Below, piece by piece: positions 7,152 through 13,714 of a stretch of DNA of 18,871 bases. The stretch is taken from NCBI GenBank assembly GCA_002333425.1, contig DDBL01000072.1, positions 17,235 to 36,105 on the forward strand. The letters run 5' to 3'. How positions within the stretch are numbered: the first letter of the stretch is position 1; every line of letters begins with the position of its first letter. The notes beneath the pieces are model-generated. The model ran no database searches. It was given only the letters and a program-made list of their open reading frames with translations, and was not told the DNA's origin. The translations under genes were made by a program, and so were the position numbers. This DNA is from Leptospiraceae bacterium UBA2033 (lineage in GTDB: Bacteria; Spirochaetota; Leptospiria; Leptospirales; Leptospiraceae).

Positions 7152-8378
7152 GTGGCACTTTTTACATACGTAGCATTTAACAAAAGTGGAAAAGAAGTTA
7201 AGGACATCATTGAAGCCAATAATTTGCAGGGGGCGCGTAATAAGCTCAAGGCGAAAGGGCTTTATGTTCGAGTCATTAAAGAAGATGCTGAAAAAAAAGA
7301 GCGAGAGCTTTTTCCATTTCTTGCTAAGTTTTTATATCGTATACCTCGAAAAGAAGTTGGATTATTTGTAAGACAACTTGGAACTCTACTTGGAGCTGGC
7401 ATTGCACTTGATCGTTCCCTAAACAATATCAGCGAACAAATCGAAAATCGAAACTTCAAAAAAGTCATCATGGATATCAGAGCGGGAATTACAGAAGGGC
7501 AGTCTCTTTCACAGTCCATGGCTCGTTATCCGGAAGTTTTTCCCGATCAATACTCGTCTCTCATTTCCGTTGGAGAAAAAACAGGGGAATACGAAAATAC
7601 TCTCATTCGATTAGCTGACTTAGAAGAAGCGGCTAACGACTTGAAATCGCGTGTGCAAGTCGCGATGATTTATCCTTTGATTATGGGAATGGTTTCTCTA
7701 TTTGTTGCCGTGTTTCTTTTGGTTGTGGTGATTCCACAGATCCAAGAATTGTTTTCTCAGTTTGAAGCAGAGCTTCCGTTGATTACCCGTATCGTCATCG
7801 GAATATCCAGTGCGATTATTAATTTTTGGTGGCTCATGATTGGAGGAACCATTTTGGGATATTATTCCTTTCATAGATTTAAAACATCTGAGGAAGGAAA
7901 AAAGAAATGGGATCGTTTTTTTTTGAAGGTTCCTGTTTTTGGAACTCTGTCTAAAAAGGTACTAATCAGTACGTTTGCAAGAAATCTTTCCGTCTTACTC
8001 ATTAACCGCGTTCCGTTGATTGTTTCTCTTTCGATTGTTTCTAGAATTGTGGGAAATTATGTTTTTCAGGTTGAAATTCAAACAGCAATTGATAAGATTA
8101 AGGAAGGAGGAAAACTTTCAGACTCGTTACAAGGTTCGGTGATTTTAACTCCTATGGTGCTTGGGATGATTTCTGCGGGAGAGGCTTCGGATACGGTTCC
8201 GCAGATGATGGATAAACTATCCGATATTTTTGACAAAGAGGTGGATAACGCGATTAAGTCGATGACACAAAGTTTGGAGCCGATTATGATTATCGTAATG
8301 GGTGCTCTAATTTTTACAATCATGGCGGCGATTATGACACCAATGTACAAACTAACACAAGAAATTCAAAATTTATAA
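7152..8378 (+). CDS. gspF: T2SS inner-membrane platform protein GspF
   Basis: Polytopic membrane protein of the assembly platform, thought to convert GspE motion into pseudopilus growth. The sequence has the two repeated GspF/PilC cytoplasmic domains. The first contains FVRQLGTLLGAGIALDRSL and SLISVGEKTGEYENTL, and the second repeats the pattern with FARNLSVLLINRVPLIVSL and GMISAGEASDTVPQMM. Membrane segments lie at about residues 172-196, 222-239 and 377-398. The length of 408 residues is typical. The start is GTG, supported by a well-placed AGGAG. It lies 9 bp after gspE and 11 bp before gspG. Confidence 0.96.
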   Translation: MALFTYVAFNKSGKEVKDIIEANNLQGARNKLKAKGLYVRVIKEDAEKKERELFPFLAKFLYRIPRKEVGLFVRQLGTLLGAGIALDRSLNNISEQIENRNFKKVIMDIRAGITEGQSLSQSMARYPEVFPDQYSSLISVGEKTGEYENTLIRLADLEEAANDLKSRVQVAMIYPLIMGMVSLFVAVFLLVVVIPQIQELFSQFEAELPLITRIVIGISSAIINFWWLMIGGTILGYYSFHRFKTSEEGKKKWDRFFLKVPVFGTLSKKVLISTFARNLSVLLINRVPLIVSLSIVSRIVGNYVFQVEIQTAIDKIKEGGKLSDSLQGSVILTPMVLGMISAGEASDTVPQMMDKLSDIFDKEVDNAIKSMTQSLEPIMIIVMGALIFTIMAAIMTPMYKLTQEIQNL

Positions 8379-8389
8379 AAGAGGATACT

Positions 8390-8881
8390 ATGAAACTAAA
8401 TCAATTTTCAAAACTAAACAAAAAACTAAAACGCGGGATGACACTCGTGGAACTTTCCGTTGTGGTCTTAATTCTAGGAGCTATCATTGCACTGGTGGCA
8501 TTTAGCATTGACCCAGGCAAAATGAAAGACGATACAGCGGCACTCAAGCTCAAAAAAGATTCGCAAGAATTACAAATCGCTCTTGAGCAATATGCAGATC
8601 GTTATGGAAAAATGCCAAGTGAAGAACAAGGTGTAATGGCGCTTGTCGAAAAACCTACCAATGGCGATGTTCCTGAAAACTACAAACCAATCTTGAACAA
8701 AAAAAGTGCAGTGCAGGATCCTTGGCAAACTCCTTATGTTCTAAAAGTTGATTCAAGTGGGGATTACGGCATTTATACTCTCGGTAAAGATAAAAAAGAA
8801 GGCGGAGAAGGAAAAAACGCTGACTTCAATATCATGAAAGAAGACGAATACCCAAAGGAATTTCAAAAGGGCGGTAAATAA
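8390..8881 (+). CDS. gspG: T2SS major pseudopilin GspG
   Basis: Main subunit of the periplasmic pseudopilus. A 16-residue basic leader ends in RG and is followed by MTLVELSVVVLILG, so prepilin peptidase would cut after Gly16 and methylate Met17. The Glu at mature position +5 (E21) is present. The globular domain (from about residue 52) has the GspG signature ADRYGKMPSEEQG, DPWQTPY and DYGIYTLGKDKKEGGEG, the last being the calcium-binding loop region. A charged tail of about 20 residues follows the usual end. The ATG has AGAGGA eight bases upstream. The stop is followed by two palindromes and then a second gene that repeats the globular domain. Confidence 0.97.
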   Translation: MKLNQFSKLNKKLKRGMTLVELSVVVLILGAIIALVAFSIDPGKMKDDTAALKLKKDSQELQIALEQYADRYGKMPSEEQGVMALVEKPTNGDVPENYKPILNKKSAVQDPWQTPYVLKVDSSGDYGIYTLGKDKKEGGEGKNADFNIMKEDEYPKEFQKGGK

Positions 8882-8908
8882 TTCTCTGGGTGTTGCGGGT
8901 AATCTCCT

Positions 8909-8936
8909 GTAGAGATGCACGGTCGTGCGTCTCTAC
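8909..8936. repeat. Palindromic hairpin 1 downstream of gspG
   Basis: A near-perfect inverted repeat: gtagagatgcac pairs with gtgcgtctctac across a four-base centre, with one T-G wobble. It looks like a REP-type dispersed palindrome. Without a T run it is a better candidate for an mRNA-stabilising structure after gspG than for a terminator. Confidence 0.7.
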
Positions 8937-8969
8937 CTCGGTTCCAAACATAATGGCTACATTCACGTC

Positions 8970-8997
8970 GTAGGGGTTGAATATATTCAACCCCTAC
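8970..8997. repeat. Perfect 28-bp palindrome (hairpin 2) downstream of gspG
   Basis: The left half gtaggggttgaata is followed immediately by its exact reverse complement tattcaacccctac. It is a second, unrelated palindrome 33 bp after the first. Like the first it resembles a dispersed intergenic repeat. It lies 38 bp before the start of the GspG-like paralogue and could affect its expression relative to gspG. Confidence 0.75.
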
Positions 8998-9035
8998 ATT
9001 TATACGATAAATCTTTTGTGTTTTAATAAAAATCG

Positions 9036-9551
9036 ATGGATAACAAAGATAATCCACAGATTCAATATACCTTCTTAAAAAAACTCCAACTCCTTTGGTA
9101 TGTAGTATGGCGAGTTTTATTTATTGTAGGCTATTTGTTATTAGTTGCATTTATATTGCTTATAGGATGGGTTTCATTTTTTGATACTGGACGTAAAGTT
9201 CCGATAGCTACTTTAAAATTAAAAAAAGATTCTCAAGAACTTCAAATTGCGTTAGAACAATACGCTGACCGGTACGGTAATTTCCCGACGGAAGAGCAAG
9301 GCATTATTGCATTAGTAGAGAAGCCTGAGATTCCGCCGATTCCCAAAAATTATAAACCAATCTTGAATAGAAAAAGCATGGTTCTTGATCCCTGGCACAC
9401 TCCCTATATTTTAAAGCATTTGCCTAATAGCGATTATGCGATTATTACTCTTGGCAAAGACAAAAAAGAAGGCGGGGAAGGTAAAAATGCTGACTTTAAC
9501 ATTATGAAAGAAGATGAGTATCCGAAAGAATTTCAAAAAGGCGGTAAATAG
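9036..9551 (+). CDS. GspG-domain paralogue with a different membrane anchor and no prepilin cleavage site
   Basis: From residue 60 to the end (112 residues) the protein aligns without gaps to residues 52-163 of the preceding GspG, with 89 identical positions. The last 34 residues are fully identical. The first 59 residues are unrelated: a polar start, then a long hydrophobic stretch (about 22-50: LLWYVVWRVLFIVGYLLLVA and beyond). No G-[FM]-T-L-x-E motif is present, so prepilin peptidase should not process it. The product is probably an inner-membrane protein presenting a GspG-like domain to the periplasm. It could bind pseudopilins, act as an assembly decoy or regulator, or be a recent domain duplication without a settled role. 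No good Shine-Dalgarno precedes the ATG; the function is not known. Confidence 0.85.
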   Translation: MDNKDNPQIQYTFLKKLQLLWYVVWRVLFIVGYLLLVAFILLIGWVSFFDTGRKVPIATLKLKKDSQELQIALEQYADRYGNFPTEEQGIIALVEKPEIPPIPKNYKPILNRKSMVLDPWHTPYILKHLPNSDYAIITLGKDKKEGGEGKNADFNIMKEDEYPKEFQKGGK

Positions 9552-9587
9552 GCTTTATTTTAGGTGTCTCTACAATTATAAATAGAG

Positions 9588-9616
9588 TTTACATTAAATG
9601 ATATGTATGTTATTTA
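9588..9616 (+). promoter_or_regulatory. Weak candidate promoter for the toxin-antitoxin pair
   Basis: TTTACA (9588-9593) is followed after 17 bases by TATTTA (9611-9616), 22 bases before the antitoxin ATG. The -10 match is poor. It is listed because toxin-antitoxin pairs normally have their own autoregulated promoter and this is the only spaced pair I see in the 87-bp gap. Confidence 0.2.
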
Positions 9617-9638
9617 TACAGTTAAAGGATAAATTAGA

Positions 9639-9893
9639 ATGGAAACTTCAGCCCAACAAACGCTTGCAATAGAAACTAAAAAAATTCAATTGATACAAAT
9701 GATTGCACAGGTATATAATAGCGATTTATTAAGAGAGATTGAGAAAGTTTTACTTTCAACGAAAGCGGATTGGTGGAATATTTTAGGAGACTCTGAAAAA
9801 AAAGCAATTGAGGAAGGATTAGAAGATTACAGAAAAGGTAAATTAATCTCCCATGATGCTGTAACTCTACAAGTAAAGGCAAAAATTAAGTAG
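9639..9893 (+). CDS. Antitoxin of a ParE-type toxin-antitoxin pair
   Basis: An 84-residue, mostly helical, charged protein with the pattern common to small antitoxins paired with RelE/ParE toxins. An N-terminal helix is followed by DWWNILGDSEKKAIEEGLED (about 58-77 region) and a C-terminal YRKGKLISHDAV segment that in relatives wraps the toxin. Such addiction-module proteins neutralise the toxin by direct binding and often repress their own promoter. No DNA-binding ribbon-helix-helix is obvious at the N-terminus, so the autoregulation is inferred. An aaagg ribosome-binding site lies about 10 bases before the ATG. The toxin gene starts 9 bp after its stop, in the usual antitoxin-first order. 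Confidence 0.8.
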   Translation: METSAQQTLAIETKKIQLIQMIAQVYNSDLLREIEKVLLSTKADWWNILGDSEKKAIEEGLEDYRKGKLISHDAVTLQVKAKIK

Positions 9894-9902
9894 AGATTTA
9901 AC

Positions 9903-10226
9903 GTGACTTATTCGGTTAGATGGACAGAAAAAGCAAGTTCGGATTATTTAGAAGTCGTAGACTATCTCAAAAGTCGTTGGGGTGATCGTTCTGCTGAAAA
10001 ATTTATTGATAAAGTAGATAAGCAAATAAGTCTTATTCAAGAGATGCCAAGTCTTTATCCTGCATCGGAATTCTTTCAAGGTCTAAGAAGATGTGTTTTG
10101 GCAAAACAAATCTCAATGTATTATTTGGAAGTAGAAGTAACTAAAGAAATAATAATTATTAGATTGTATGACAATAGAAGAGATACTTCCGAACTTGAAG
10201 AATTTATCGAAGAGATGGATATTTGA
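9903..10226 (+). CDS. RelE/ParE-family toxin
   Basis: A 107-residue protein with the ParE/RelE fold pattern: a first strand YSVRWTEKASSDYLEVVDYL, a helix with WGDRSAEKFIDKVDKQISLI, the EMPSLYP turn, GLRRCVLAKQ, then strands YYLEVEV and IIIIRLYDNRRDTSEL. The final D-x-R-R is characteristic. ParE members usually poison DNA gyrase while RelE members cleave mRNA at the ribosome. The pattern here looks closer to ParE, but the target is not decided by sequence alone. The start is GTG at 9903, nine bases after the antitoxin stop. The pair lies inside the T2SS operon, between the GspG paralogue and the lipoprotein gene. The open frame and intact conserved residues suggest a functional toxin. Confidence 0.85.
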   Translation: MTYSVRWTEKASSDYLEVVDYLKSRWGDRSAEKFIDKVDKQISLIQEMPSLYPASEFFQGLRRCVLAKQISMYYLEVEVTKEIIIIRLYDNRRDTSELEEFIEEMDI

Positions 10227-10291
10227 AATCTTACAAGATTAGTCATGATTGAGAACTCTTACCATTTGAAATTCAAAATTAAAAATTCCCT

Positions 10292-10576
10292 ATGAAAAAT
10301 AAGAACTACATAAATATAATTCTACTTTTTTTGCTATGTATTCTAACCAGTTGTGGTATAACTGAAGATGCAGATTGTAAACAGCAAAAAACAGATGAGA
10401 GTAAATGTGTAAGAGCATTTGCTTTGTATTGTGCCAATAATAAAAGTCAAGTAGAGTGTAATGGAAGTCTTGAGTCATTTTTTTTTGTTGGAAGTTTATG
10501 TAAAGTGGGTGCAGCTTGTCAGTCAAATTCCGAAGACGTTGTGACTGAAAAAATTCAGCCTAGAACGATTAAATGA
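10292..10576 (+). CDS. Small cysteine-rich lipoprotein in the T2SS operon
   Basis: A 94-residue protein with a lipoprotein signal peptide: MKNKN, a hydrophobic core INIILLFLLCI, and a lipobox LTSC with the lipidated Cys at residue 21. The mature part is only about 74 residues and has six more cysteines, suggesting disulfides in the periplasm. I do not recognise a family. Its stop overlaps the gspH ATG (ATGA), so it is likely translated together with gspH and probably belongs to the secretion operon rather than to the toxin pair. T2SS pilotins are small lipoproteins that target the secretin, some with disulfides; this protein has the size and location for such a role, but nothing in the sequence proves it. 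An alternative is a lineage-specific surface lipoprotein. Confidence 0.75.
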   Translation: MKNKNYINIILLFLLCILTSCGITEDADCKQQKTDESKCVRAFALYCANNKSQVECNGSLESFFFVGSLCKVGAACQSNSEDVVTEKIQPRTIK

Positions 10577-11142
10577 AAAGTAAAAAACCAAACTATAGAA
10601 CAGGTATGACGTTAGTCGAAATCATTGTAGTGATTTCGATATTAGGTCTTCTCATGTCTCTAATGGTTAGTAGCATAGTGGGACTGGTTCGACCTTCTGC
10701 CAAAGATACATCAGACAAAATGAAAGCAGGACTTTTTTATGCTTATCAAAATGCGATCATTGGCAATCAAACTGTACTTTTTGAAATAGATATGGAAAAG
10801 AATAAATACACTGCATCAAAACTCGTTAGATCAGACGAAGGTTTAAAGCATAAAAAAATTTTAGAAGTAAATCTACCTTCTAACAATCGAGTGGTAGATG
10901 TTACAGATCTTCGAGGTGTAAAATATGAAACGGGAGTTTTGGTAATTCCCTTTACTCATTCAGGTGTTGCTGGAGATTATAATATTCATTTAGGCGAAGA
11001 TGCCAATACAATTAACAAAACAGTTTTACTCTATAGATACAATGGAAAAATTGTTGTAAAAAACGGGGAAGTAAATCGTAGCTCAGGGGCTGGGCAAGAC
11101 AATACATTTAGAATCAAAGATCCAACAGATGAAGAAAAATAA
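10573..11142 (+). CDS. gspH: T2SS minor pseudopilin GspH
   Basis: Minor pseudopilin of the pseudopilus tip complex. A short basic leader ends in TG (Gly11), followed by MTLVEIIVVISILGLLMSLM, with Glu at mature +5. The remaining roughly 150 residues have a GspH-like pattern, with a helical stretch AGLFYAYQNAI followed by beta-rich sequence (VLFEIDMEKNKYTAS). The GspH assignment over other minor pseudopilins rests on its place directly before gspI, and the C-terminal domain is weakly conserved. It overlaps the lipoprotein stop by 4 bp and the gspI start by 14 bp. Confidence 0.85.
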   Translation: MKSKKPNYRTGMTLVEIIVVISILGLLMSLMVSSIVGLVRPSAKDTSDKMKAGLFYAYQNAIIGNQTVLFEIDMEKNKYTASKLVRSDEGLKHKKILEVNLPSNNRVVDVTDLRGVKYETGVLVIPFTHSGVAGDYNIHLGEDANTINKTVLLYRYNGKIVVKNGEVNRSSGAGQDNTFRIKDPTDEEK

Positions 11143-11644
11143 ACTTAGACAAGGTTTTACGTTAATCGAAATATCTATCGCACTTGCGATTGCGGCTAGT
11201 GCAATTGTATTTACTTTTTCTCTCATTAGTAAAGGGCTTTCTTTGCAACGACAAGCGATTACTCTCACGAATGCAGTGTTCCTTGCAAAAATCAAAATGG
11301 CACAAATTGACGCAAGTCCCAAGCTTGAAACAACAAGCTCGAAAGGAGAAATTCCAGGTTACGAAGGTTATCGTTATGAAACAGAAATCAAAGAAGAGGA
11401 ATTGGATCTTTTAAAACTTGCCGAGCAAGGCGGAGATAAAGCAAAGAAATCAAACCCAGATGACTTACTTGGTTCCAATACAAATTCAAAAATGGATGAA
11501 CTCTTAAAAAAAAGAGGGAAATCAAGTGGATCTAAAACAGGTGGGGTAATCAAGATTTTCCGCATCAAGGTAACTATTTTTTTTCCCTCCGGCTACGGAG
11601 AAAAGGCATATACCGCAGAAACAATCAAGTCGAGTACGTTCTAA
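11129..11644 (+). CDS. gspI: T2SS minor pseudopilin GspI
   Basis: Minor pseudopilin, in other systems the hub of the GspI-J-K tip complex. The 9-residue leader KLRQG precedes FTLIEISIALAIAASAIVF, with cleavage after Gly9 and Glu at +5. The helix continues into NAVFLAKIKMAQID, the region that in GspI is the conserved A-x-x-L-x-x-x-x-M segment. At 171 residues it is longer than common GspI (about 120-130), because a Lys/Ser/Asp-rich low-complexity insert occupies about residues 90-140, before the last strands (IFRIKVTIFFPSG). It overlaps gspH by 14 bp, and the following gene is separated by an inverted-repeat element. Confidence 0.88.
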   Translation: MKKNKLRQGFTLIEISIALAIAASAIVFTFSLISKGLSLQRQAITLTNAVFLAKIKMAQIDASPKLETTSSKGEIPGYEGYRYETEIKEEELDLLKLAEQGGDKAKKSNPDDLLGSNTNSKMDELLKKRGKSSGSKTGGVIKIFRIKVTIFFPSGYGEKAYTAETIKSSTF

Positions 11645-11722
11645 TATATGATTCCAAGTGTAGAAATGAATTTATGGCTTCTGAATGATTTTAACGAGCA
11701 AGTTAAGATTGATTGGTCTAAG

Positions 11723-11880
11723 AATAAAAATATTGCCACGGAGTCACAAAGGCACAGAGAGCTGAGAGATTTTATTTCTAGGATACTTAGGAGAAAATTA
11801 ATATCTCGATATAACCTGTTTAAAATATCCATTGTATTATCTAAACTCTGTGACTCAGTGCCTCTGTGGCAAATTTTATT
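11723..11880. repeat. Inverted-repeat (MITE-like) element between gspI and gspJ
   Basis: Left arm: attgccacggagtcacaaag followed by gcacagaga (from 11732). Right arm: ctctgtgactcagtgcctct followed by gtggcaaat (11846-11873). They are imperfect inverted copies of the same dispersed repeat seen at 641-675 and 1537-1564, and the flanking A/T runs also match. The middle, about 85 bp, carries no recognisable sequence. It opens a 284-bp gap between gspI and gspJ in an operon where neighbouring genes otherwise overlap or nearly touch. An open frame at 11648-11932 runs through it, but its residues are mostly encoded by the repeat arms. Confidence 0.75.
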
Positions 11881-11928
11881 ACTCAATTTTAGCACTGATA
11901 GCATAAGCGAATATCGTGCAGGTAATTT

Positions 11929-12567
11929 ATGATTAGGCGAAGTTTAGTCCGTCGTGGTATGACGTTAATTGAGCTTTCGATTGTCGTCGCTATTCTCGGT
12001 GTAATTTTTAGTGGAATATTTGGTGCTTACTATGCCGCTCTTAAAATTTCTCGTGATTCAGATCCAAGAGGTGGAACTACACGTAAAGAAATTTTCTTTG
12101 CTCTAGAGAATTTGCGATCAACCTTTTCGCAAACCTTTTATGTAACTGGTCACAAACGACTTATCTTTGAAGCAAAAAATGAAACGACCAGCGCAGGAAG
12201 AGCGGATAGTGTGACATTTGCCGCTAATCATACTAACTCAGAAGAAACAGGAAGTCCTGCCATTCGGGAAGTTAGTTATTTTTTACGACAGATGTGTGAT
12301 GATTGTGAATACTATTATCTCATGCGAAGAGAAGATGAGATGGTGGATGCTGATCCCAGAGCGGGTGGAACAGAGCATATGATTTTATCTCACGTAAAAA
12401 GCTTTCAATTAAAATATTCGCAACGTGGTGACAAATGGCAAGATGAATGGAGCTCTGCCGATTTAAAAAAAATTCCAAAACTAATTCGAATTGAATTAAT
12501 AGCAGTGGTTGGAGAAACTGAACTTAAATATGAAACTCTCGCGTACCCGGGCTTATTTTTTAAATAA
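11929..12567 (+). CDS. gspJ: T2SS minor pseudopilin GspJ
   Basis: Minor pseudopilin of the tip complex. The leader ends in RRG (Gly10), followed by MTLIELSIVVAILGVIFSGI, with Glu at +5. Typical GspJ features follow: the segment EIFFALENLRSTFSQTFYVT after the helix, a VSYFLRQ strand, YYLMRREDEMVD, and near the end SFQLKYSQRGDKWQDEW, where GspJ proteins have the F-x-Y-x-D-x-x-x-W pattern. The length of 212 residues is normal. An AGGT precedes the ATG by about five bases. The end of gspJ overlaps the beginning of gspK. Confidence 0.92.
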   Translation: MIRRSLVRRGMTLIELSIVVAILGVIFSGIFGAYYAALKISRDSDPRGGTTRKEIFFALENLRSTFSQTFYVTGHKRLIFEAKNETTSAGRADSVTFAANHTNSEETGSPAIREVSYFLRQMCDDCEYYYLMRREDEMVDADPRAGGTEHMILSHVKSFQLKYSQRGDKWQDEWSSADLKKIPKLIRIELIAVVGETELKYETLAYPGLFFK

Positions 12568-13711
12568 ACGAAGAGGGGGGATGATCCTCTTTTTAGTCGC
12601 TGCTATTGGTGGCTCTTCGTTTGTGATTGCCAATCAATATGCAGGTGACAGGATGATTGACTTCAAAATCGCAAAAGCCAACGCGGATGGGTTTAAAGCT
12701 TTTCTATTAGCGAGGGCAGGACTTCAAGGTGGAATTGGTGCTCTAAAAAAAATTCCAGAAGAAATTCTCTACCAGTCTGGAATTGCGTTTAATCCTCCTC
12801 CAATTCCAATGGCGGGTGGAACCATTTACTATCGAATATCCGCAGAAGATGGAAAGTTTAATATCAATGACTTAGTAAAGTCTTATGACAATCTTCCCAA
12901 TCTCAAAGTACAAGAGATGCTAACAAAACTATTTGAACAGTTAGGAATTCCTAGAGAAAGAATTTTTCCAATTATAGATTGGATTGATGATAACTCGGAG
13001 GAAATGGGTGGTGGAGCGGAAACTTACTATTATACGAATTTAAAACCCCCGAGAAAAATAAAAAATACTCCCATGTATTCTCTTTCTGAATTGACTGCTC
13101 TAAAAGGTTGGGATAGAAAGTTAGTTTACGAATCACTCAAGAATCCAGAGAAAGAAAAAAATGTTTCAAAAGATTTCTTGTCCGAAGAAGAAAAATTACT
13201 TGTTACAGATAGCGATTATGTTTTATCCAATAACATTACAGCTTATTTACCATTTAAAGATACAGGGGACGATAGGATTAATATAAATGCGGCTCCTTAT
13301 TATGTGCTCATGTCTATTTCTGAGTTTATGACGAGACAAGCTGTCATGAGGATTTTGAAATATAAATTAGAAAAAGGCGGATATATAAAAGAGATCAACG
13401 ATCTAAAAAATTTTGCAGAATTTCAAATAAAAACAACGAGCACTGGATCGACTCCTAGTTCTAATTCTCAGTCAGGTCAATCAGGTCAGGGTCAACCGCC
13501 CCCTCCTTCTAACCAAGGAGCACAAGCGCCGGCTCTCACTCTATTCGATGAAATTGCAGGAACAGGGTCTGCGGTTTCGACAGGAAGGGTGAAAACCAAG
13601 GGAGAGATTTACCGAGTGGTTGGAGTGGGAACAGTTGGGACTGCCACACGCAGAGTTAGTTGTATATTTGATTTAACAAATGATCAAATCTTATTTTATT
13701 CCGAAGATTAA
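12530..13711 (+). CDS. gspK: T2SS minor pseudopilin GspK
   Basis: Large minor pseudopilin that caps the pseudopilus. The leader ends in KRRGG (Gly17), followed by MILFLVAAIGG. The residue at mature +5 is Leu rather than Glu, as expected for GspK. Family motifs include FNINDLV, IIDWIDDNSEEMGGGAE with a following Y-rich stretch (calcium-binding region), YSLSELTALKGWD, and a second domain with ININAAPYYVL and GGYIKEINDL. A Ser/Gln/Gly/Pro-rich insert at about residues 303-340 interrupts the C-terminal domain and includes short tcaggtca DNA repeats. I chose the ATG at 12530, overlapping gspJ by 38 bp; a TTG at 12509 would add seven residues and is less likely. Its stop is 3 bp from gspL. Confidence 0.92.
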   Translation: MKLSRTRAYFLNKRRGGMILFLVAAIGGSSFVIANQYAGDRMIDFKIAKANADGFKAFLLARAGLQGGIGALKKIPEEILYQSGIAFNPPPIPMAGGTIYYRISAEDGKFNINDLVKSYDNLPNLKVQEMLTKLFEQLGIPRERIFPIIDWIDDNSEEMGGGAETYYYTNLKPPRKIKNTPMYSLSELTALKGWDRKLVYESLKNPEKEKNVSKDFLSEEEKLLVTDSDYVLSNNITAYLPFKDTGDDRININAAPYYVLMSISEFMTRQAVMRILKYKLEKGGYIKEINDLKNFAEFQIKTTSTGSTPSSNSQSGQSGQGQPPPPSNQGAQAPALTLFDEIAGTGSAVSTGRVKTKGEIYRVVGVGTVGTATRRVSCIFDLTNDQILFYSED

Positions 13712-13714
13712 AGA

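Noticed and set aside
8863..9057. 64-codon minus-strand frame across the gspG downstream region
   Set aside because: It is composed largely of the two palindromes and has no protein features.
10290..10526. 78-codon minus-strand frame over the lipoprotein gene
   Set aside because: The plus-strand frame has a clear signal peptide, a lipobox and ATGA coupling to gspH; the antisense frame has no recognisable features.
11648..11932. 94-codon open frame between gspI and gspJ
   Set aside because: It runs through both arms of the inverted-repeat element. The residues from the arms (such as TESQRHRE) are the type produced when this repeat is translated, and no protein feature is seen. It is treated as spurious, apart from a possible coupling role.
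12509..12529. TTG start adding seven residues to GspK
   Set aside because: The ATG at 12530 gives a normal basic leader length. GGAGA near the TTG lies inside the gspJ coding sequence and is not correctly spaced for either start.
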